A program made the position numbers and the translations under genes. A DNA stretch of 11,582 nucleotides from Bacteroides sp. (GTDB lineage Bacteria > Bacteroidota > Bacteroidia > Bacteroidales > Bacteroidaceae), in contig JASLCM010000005.1 in assembly GCA_030151845.1 (NCBI GenBank), positions 1-11,582 on the forward strand, in the 5' to 3' direction. The notes under the pieces were generated by a model. The model saw only the letters and a list, made by a program, of their open reading frames with translations. It did not search any database and had not been told where the DNA came from. Of this stretch, positions 7,999-11,582 are shown piece by piece (positions within the stretch are counted from its first letter, which is position 1; each line of letters starts with the position of its first letter).

Positions 7999-8029
7999 CA
8001 AAGATATAATAACAATAGTTAAGTAGAAA
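7999..8029 (-). promoter_or_regulatory. Bacteroidetes-type promoter for ftsY
   Basis: On the minus strand TATCTTTG (7999-8006) is an exact match to the -7 consensus TAnnTTTG. Nineteen bases upstream lies TTTC (8026-8029), one base from the -33 consensus TTTG, at the usual spacing. Transcription would start near 7992, giving a leader of under 20 bases. It lies between the ribosomal-protein terminator and ftsY, as needed for a separate operon. Confidence 0.65.
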
Positions 8030-8071
8030 ATTTAATCTTACAATTTAGTTTTATTAGGGATAAATACAAAC

Positions 8072-8103
8072 AAAAAGAGCTTTTCAATTGAAAAGCTCTT
8101 TTT
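8072..8103 (-). terminator. rho-independent terminator of rpmB-rpmG-DUF4295
   Basis: A perfect 32-base inverted repeat centred between 8087 and 8088 (core AAGAGCTTTTC / GAAAAGCTCTT), flanked by five A on the left and five T on the right. It starts 30 bp after the DUF4295 stop and gives a U run on the leftward transcript. Confidence 0.88.
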
Positions 8104-8133
8104 AATATCTTTAAGTTCTTTGAGTAGAACCTC

Positions 8134-8286
8134 TTATTTCTTTAAGAAATCTTGAATTAGGTCTTTTGGAACCATACGTTCGTCAAATGAATAAGCTCCT
8201 GTTTTTGGAGACTTTACCATCTTTACAACTTTTGTATATCCGCGATCTTGTCCTTCATGTAAACGCGATATTGCTTTTTTTGCCAT
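8134..8286 (-). CDS. DUF4295 family protein, probable ribosomal protein bL38
   Basis: A 50-residue basic protein, beginning MAKKAISRLHEGQ and ending in DLIQDFLKK, with the family core KMVKSPKTGAYSFDERMVP. It is restricted to Bacteroidetes and nearly always follows rpmG, as here with an 8-bp gap. From memory, the Flavobacterium johnsoniae ribosome structure revealed a new large-subunit protein called bL38, which I believe is this family; that identity is recalled, not checked. Start is the only ATG in reach and follows rpmG directly. Its place at the end of the rpmB-rpmG operon, before a terminator, supports a ribosomal role. Confidence 0.9.
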   Translation of the reverse strand: MAKKAISRLHEGQDRGYTKVVKMVKSPKTGAYSFDERMVPKDLIQDFLKK

Positions 8287-8294
8287 GAGTCTAT

Positions 8295-8483
8295 TTATTT
8301 AATTTCTTTATGTACTGTTACTTTCTTCAGGATTGGATTGTATTTTTTCAATTCCATTCTACCTGTAGTGTTTTTTCTGTTTTTTGTAGTAATATAACGA
8401 GACATACCTGGCATACCGCTCTCTTTGTGTTCGGTACACTCTAAAATAACTTGTACTCTATTACCTTTTGCCTTCTTTCCCAT
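8295..8483 (-). CDS. rpmG: 50S ribosomal protein bL33
   Basis: 62-residue basic protein of the large ribosomal subunit. The pattern VQVILECTEHK ... GMSRYITTKNRKNTTGRMELKKYNP is typical of bL33. The zinc-binding form has two CxxC pairs; here only one cysteine remains (in ECTEHK), so it is the zinc-free form, which is ordinary in Bacteroidetes. It follows rpmB by 20 bp and precedes the DUF4295 gene by 8 bp, forming one operon. Confidence 0.97.
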   Translation of the reverse strand: MGKKAKGNRVQVILECTEHKESGMPGMSRYITTKNRKNTTGRMELKKYNPILKKVTVHKEIK

Positions 8484-8503
8484 AAGTCAGTTCTTTCCTT
8501 CTT

Positions 8504-8764
8504 TTATCCAATTACTTTAATTGTTCTCCAGTCACAATAGCCTTTTGCTACGGCTTCATTCAAGGCTGCATCAAGTCCTTTTTTATTTATAGTACGCAAG
8601 CCAGCAGCACTAATACTTAGGCTAATCCAACAATCTTGTTCTACATAATAGAACTTCTTAGTAAACAAGTTCACATTAAAAGTTTTCTTTGTTCTTCTTT
8701 TAGAGTGTGAAACGTTGTTACCTACAACGGCTTTCTTTCCTGTAATTTGACAAATCTTCGACAT
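8504..8764 (-). CDS. rpmB: 50S ribosomal protein bL28
   Basis: 86-residue large-subunit protein with the family start MSKICQITGKKAVVGNNVSHSKR, the strand-rich middle FTKKFYYVEQDCWISLSISAAGLRTINKKG and a helix ALNEAVAKGY. It has no CxxC pairs, so like its neighbour bL33 it is the zinc-independent type. First gene of the rpmB-rpmG-DUF4295 operon, with a promoter about 50 bp upstream. Length and both ends look normal. Confidence 0.97.
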   Translation of the reverse strand: MSKICQITGKKAVVGNNVSHSKRRTKKTFNVNLFTKKFYYVEQDCWISLSISAAGLRTINKKGLDAALNEAVAKGYCDWRTIKVIG

Positions 8765-8815
8765 TGCTATCTTATTATTTATAGTTTTCCTTTTATGCTT
8801 ATTTCAAACAGAGCG

Positions 8816-8847
8816 CAAAGTAAGCATTTTTCTGACGATAAAGCAAG
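8816..8847 (-). promoter_or_regulatory. probable promoter of the rpmB-rpmG-DUF4295 operon
   Basis: On the minus strand a -7-like TTACTTTG (8816-8823) is followed by GC, and CTTG (8844-8847) lies 20 bases upstream as the -33 element. Spacing and sequence fit the Bacteroidetes sigma-ABfr promoter type, each element with one deviation from consensus. The start would be near 8809, about 45 bases before the rpmB ATG. Confidence 0.55.
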
Positions 8848-8861
8848 TAAAAAATAAAATA

Positions 8862-8896
8862 ATTATCTGAATATTAAGAATTTTTATTCAGATAAT
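8862..8896 (-). terminator. terminator of tsaD-cinA overlapping the cinA stop codon
   Basis: Arms of 12 bases (8862-8873 and 8885-8896, ATTATCTGAATA and its complement) enclose an 11-base loop. The leftward transcript then reads TTATTTTATTTTTT. The stem is AT-rich and contains the cinA stop codon TGA (8888-8890), so a terminating ribosome would cover the first arm. Fair rather than strong terminator. Confidence 0.65.
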
Positions 8897-10123
8897 CAAG
8901 CGATTCACTTGCTTTAATGCAGCTTTAGCGGTCTGCTCTATTATCTCTTTTCTCTCCCCTGAGAAGAAATGTAACTGTACATCAATCACTTCCTTACAGC
9001 AAGTAGCTATCCAAACAGTACCCACTGGTTTCTCAGTTGTACCGCCTCCTGGACCTGCAACTCCTGTAGTAGATATGGCACAAGATGTATCCATAAGTTT
9101 TTGAACCCCTTTTACCATAGCTACTGCCACTTCCCTACTTACAGCCCCATGTTTTTCTAAAAGTTGAGGATCAACTCCTAAAACCTTCTCTTTAATCCAA
9201 TTATCATAAGAGGTTACACCTCCCATAAAAACAGAAGAGACACCAGGAATAGCAGTTAATAAAGAGGAGATCCTTCCACCCGTACAACTCTCGGCTGTAG
9301 CAAGAGTCAGCCCCTCTTTCTGCAAACGAGAAACCACCTCCTGCTCTATTGTTTGAGCACCAGATTCTTTTAGCTCTCCCTTTAAAACATCCTCCAGTTG
9401 TCTTGTGGCCTGCTTCATCTCTTGCTCTAAAAGAGCTTGATTCTGCCCACGAGCAGTTATTCGTAAATAAACTGTTTTTCCCTTTGGCAAATAGGCTATA
9501 CTCAATGAGTTTGGAAGTTTCCCTTCCCATTTTTCTAGACGCTCAGCGAGGATAGCTTCCCCCACATCTTCTACATAAAATGTTTGGTGTAGAATAAAAT
9601 CTGTTCCAAAATGCCGCTGTAAGCGAGGTAAAACCTCTTCACTCATACTGGTTTTCATCTCAAAAGGAACACCTGGAAGAGAGACGATTATAACCTCTCC
9701 CTGTTCATACCAAGTGACAGGTGCACTTCCCACACGATTAGGCAAGACAGAAGCACATCGAGGTACATAAGCCTGACTTTTACTCTGCTCGTTCATTGGA
9801 ATCTTATAGGCTTCCAAAACTTTCTCAATATGACGGAGAGTTGGCTCATGAAGAACCAGTTCGGTATTAAAATAGTTACACAGACATAGTTTGGTTATAT
9901 CATCTTTTGTAGGCCCCAAACCACCTGTTAAAAAGACCACACTACTTCTCGACACAGCCGCATCCAACGCCTCAAGAATCTCCTCCATCCGATCTCGGAC
10001 TGAGGTAATACGTAAGACCTCAATACCTATAGCATTGAGCGCTCGCCCCATCCAGGCAGAGTTCGTATCTACAACCTGACCAATGAGCAGTTCATCTCCT
10101 ATAGTTATGATTTCTGCAAACAT
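8888..10123 (-). CDS. cinA: CinA family protein (nicotinamide-nucleotide amidase domain)
   Basis: 411 residues, the full two-domain form. Residues 1 to about 170 are a molybdopterin-binding-like (MoCF) domain, with IGDELLIGQVVDTNS and GGLGPTKDD, which in studied CinA proteins carries ADP-ribose pyrophosphatase activity. About 250-405 is the CinA C-terminal domain with TAESCTGGRISSLLT, GGVTSYDN and STTGVAGPGGGTTEKPVGTV, the nicotinamide mononucleotide deamidase part that feeds NAD recycling. All signature stretches are intact. It follows tsaD by 9 bp and is probably co-transcribed with it. Despite the name (competence-induced in some Firmicutes), nothing here indicates competence genes. Confidence 0.95.
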   Translation of the reverse strand: MFAEIITIGDELLIGQVVDTNSAWMGRALNAIGIEVLRITSVRDRMEEILEALDAAVSRSSVVFLTGGLGPTKDDITKLCLCNYFNTELVLHEPTLRHIEKVLEAYKIPMNEQSKSQAYVPRCASVLPNRVGSAPVTWYEQGEVIIVSLPGVPFEMKTSMSEEVLPRLQRHFGTDFILHQTFYVEDVGEAILAERLEKWEGKLPNSLSIAYLPKGKTVYLRITARGQNQALLEQEMKQATRQLEDVLKGELKESGAQTIEQEVVSRLQKEGLTLATAESCTGGRISSLLTAIPGVSSVFMGGVTSYDNWIKEKVLGVDPQLLEKHGAVSREVAVAMVKGVQKLMDTSCAISTTGVAGPGGGTTEKPVGTVWIATCCKEVIDVQLHFFSGERKEIIEQTAKAALKQVNRLII

Positions 10124-10132
10124 CCTTTTCCC

Positions 10133-11152
10133 CTATAAGGTTACTCTTGAATAAGCTGGTAAATCGATGGTACAGAAGTCTTCTTTTAAATACTTATGAT
10201 ACCCTGTAATAGCTATCATTGCAGCATTATCTGTAGTATAGCTAAATTTAGGAATATAAACGTTCCAACCGTAACGATCAGCGTGATCTAAAAAAGCATT
10301 TCTTAACCCAGTATTTGCGGAGACTCCTCCAGCAACAGCCACCTCATTAATGTTATACTTTTTAGCAGCCTTACGCAACTTATCCATTAAAATATCTACA
10401 ACCGTTTTCTCCAGCGATGCAGCCAAGTCATTTTTATGGTTCTCTATAAAATTAGGATCCTCCTTCATCCAATCTCTCAAAGAGTATAAGAAAGAGGTTT
10501 TAAGTCCACTAAAGCTATAGTCTAAACCCTGAATATGTGGCTTGTTAAACGTATAAGCTTCTGGATTTCCCTCTCTGGCTAACTTATCGATTATAGGTCC
10601 GCCAGGATACCCTAGCCCCATCACTTTTGAACATTTATCGATAGCTTCACCAGCAGCATCATCTATCGTCTGACCTAGAATTTCCATTTCATCATAATCC
10701 TTAACCAATATAATTTGAGAGTTTCCTCCAGAAACCAACAAACAAAGAAAAGGAAATTTAGGTTGCTTGTTCTCCTCGCCTTCGCTCTTAATAAAGTGAG
10801 CCAAGACGTGCCCCACCAAATGATTCACATCAATCATAGGTATGTTTAGTGAGCGAGCAAAACCCTTTGCAAAAGAGACCCCAACTAATAGAGACCCCAT
10901 TAAACCTGGTCCACGTGTAAAAGCAACAGCACTCAAATCTTCTTTTGAGATTCCTGCACGCTTCATTGCTTCATGTACTACAGGAACTATATTTTGTTGA
11001 TGAGCACGAGAAGCCAACTCAGGTACAACCCCTCCATAAGCTTCGTGAACTTGTTGGTTAGCCACTACATTAGATAGTAGATAACCATCTTTTATTATAG
11101 CTGCAGAGGTATCATCACAAGAAGATTCAATCCCTAATATAATTGCACTCAT
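10133..11152 (-). CDS. tsaD: tRNA N6-adenosine threonylcarbamoyltransferase TsaD
   Basis: Catalytic subunit that transfers the threonylcarbamoyl group to A37 of tRNAs reading ANN codons, working in the cytoplasm with TsaB and TsaE. The 339 residues match the family length and show the ASKHA fold: GIESSCDDTS near the start, the metal ligands H111 and H115 (in NHLVGH), LLVSGGNSQI, GLGYPGGP, DYSFSGLKTS, VAGGVSAN (274-280 region) and TTDNAAMIA with the third ligand D308. First gene of a tsaD-cinA operon and divergent from the tamB-like gene, an arrangement I recall from other Bacteroidales. Start at 11152 places GIESS at the expected distance. Confidence 0.97.
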   Translation of the reverse strand: MSAIILGIESSCDDTSAAIIKDGYLLSNVVANQQVHEAYGGVVPELASRAHQQNIVPVVHEAMKRAGISKEDLSAVAFTRGPGLMGSLLVGVSFAKGFARSLNIPMIDVNHLVGHVLAHFIKSEGEENKQPKFPFLCLLVSGGNSQIILVKDYDEMEILGQTIDDAAGEAIDKCSKVMGLGYPGGPIIDKLAREGNPEAYTFNKPHIQGLDYSFSGLKTSFLYSLRDWMKEDPNFIENHKNDLAASLEKTVVDILMDKLRKAAKKYNINEVAVAGGVSANTGLRNAFLDHADRYGWNVYIPKFSYTTDNAAMIAITGYHKYLKEDFCTIDLPAYSRVTL

Positions 11153-11176
11153 AGTCTTTTTATCTTTAAATCATCA

Positions 11177-11184
11177 CAAAAGTA
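11177..11184 (-). promoter_or_regulatory. possible -7 element for tsaD-cinA
   Basis: TACTTTTG on the minus strand matches TAnnTTTG exactly and lies 24 bases before the tsaD ATG. No TTTG is seen 19-21 bases upstream, so only half of the promoter is supported. Confidence 0.4.
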
Positions 11185-11218
11185 ATGATAAAAGTAGGAA
11201 TGGTACCTTTATATTTTA

Positions 11219-11226
11219 TATTTTTG
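11219..11226 (+). promoter_or_regulatory. possible -7 element for the tamB-like gene
   Basis: TATTTTTG on the plus strand matches TAnnTTTG and ends 35 bases before the TTG start. No -33 element stands at the expected spacing and the stretch is very AT-rich, so chance is a fair alternative. Confidence 0.3.
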
Positions 11227-11261
11227 TTAGCTAATCATTAAAATTACGAACTATTAGGACT

Positions 11262-11582
11262 TTGAAGAGGACAGTACGCTGGCTTATCGGTATAGTCTTT
11301 GGACTCTATATCGGCATTATCGTATTACTGAACATCTCCTTTGTTCAGAAAAACATATCCACACTCGTAGCTAACGAGCTCTCCTCTTTTTTAAATACCC
11401 ATGTCTCTATAGGAAACATCAACATAGGCTTCCTAAACCGAATCATTATTGATGATTTTCTACTGGAAGATCGCAACCAACAAGAGTTGATTAAGGTGAG
11501 TCGCCTATCGGCTAAATTTAATTTAAATGCTCTCCTACAAGGAAAAATATCCATCGGAAGTGTTCAACTCTTTGGTTTTGCC
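11262..11582 (+). CDS. TamB/AsmA-like translocation and assembly module protein, N-terminal fragment
   Basis: The first 107 residues of a protein that continues past the right edge. It begins MKRTVRWLIG and has a membrane anchor at about 6-28 (LIGIVFGLYIGIIVLLNISF). Then comes the AsmA/TamB-type start of a long beta structure: VANELSSFLNTHVSIGNINIGFLNRIIIDDFLLED, then IKVSRLSAKFNLNALLQGKISIGSVQLFG. Proteins of this kind in Bacteroidales are usually well over 1000 residues and span the periplasm to carry lipids or assist outer-membrane protein assembly. No ATG or GTG lies in frame upstream after the TAA at 11232-11234; TTG at 11262 is the only usual start ahead of the anchor. Divergent from tsaD, 109 bp apart. 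Confidence 0.82.
   Translation, partial: MKRTVRWLIGIVFGLYIGIIVLLNISFVQKNISTLVANELSSFLNTHVSIGNINIGFLNRIIIDDFLLEDRNQQELIKVSRLSAKFNLNALLQGKISIGSVQLFGFA

Noticed and set aside
9204..9530. A 108-codon minus-strand frame inside cinA
   Set aside because: It is in another frame of an intact, fully motif-supported cinA and encodes no recognisable domain.
8888..10123. cinA as a sign of a competence locus
   Set aside because: The neighbours are tsaD and ribosomal genes; no com, rec or dpr genes are present, and cinA is widespread as a housekeeping gene.
11345..11554. A 69-codon minus-strand frame near the right edge
   Set aside because: It is antisense to the TamB-like frame, which has a membrane anchor and family pattern over the same bases.

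Overview
The window is from a low-GC member of the order Bacteroidales (phylum Bacteroidota). The evidence is a SusC/RagA-type outer-membrane receptor, the Bacteroidetes-only small protein DUF4295 beside rpmG and rpmB, a large envelope TamB/AsmA-like protein divergent from tsaD, promoter elements of the form TAnnTTTG, and the absence of clear Shine-Dalgarno sequences. Genus cannot be settled by eye. All genes lie on the minus strand except the partial gene at the right edge.

Left accessory part (1-3891, minus strand): a nearly complete SusC-family TonB-dependent receptor runs off the left edge; only its last few residues are missing. A SusD-type partner would be expected further left. Directly upstream, 44 bp away and probably in the same transcript, is a small exported protein with a degenerate Gfo/Idh/MocA dehydrogenase fold whose catalytic EKP motif reads EEP. 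The 298 bp before it hold a 23-bp AT-rich palindrome and a strong 40-bp terminator hairpin that closes the next operon.

Middle part (4190-7975, minus strand): an ftsY-rimO-HU-HU/LysM operon, read from the right. It has a recognisable Bacteroidetes promoter upstream of ftsY, a 4-bp ATGA overlap between ftsY and rimO, then a short HU-like protein and a 414-residue protein with an HU-like domain, an acidic linker, one membrane helix and a C-terminal LysM domain. The last protein is the most interesting item: its predicted layout could join DNA (or another cytoplasmic partner) to peptidoglycan.

Right part (8134-11152, minus strand): a ribosomal-protein operon rpmB-rpmG-DUF4295 with a good promoter and a 32-bp terminator hairpin, preceded by tsaD-cinA, which ends in its own hairpin terminator overlapping the cinA stop codon. 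These are translation and housekeeping functions: large-subunit proteins, tRNA t6A modification and nucleotide repair/salvage. FtsY and RimO in the neighbouring operon serve co-translational membrane targeting and ribosomal protein S12 modification.

Right edge (11262-11582, plus strand): the N terminus of a TamB/AsmA-like envelope protein, divergent from tsaD, with only a TTG start available. No tRNA, rRNA, insertion sequence, CRISPR array or phage gene was seen.
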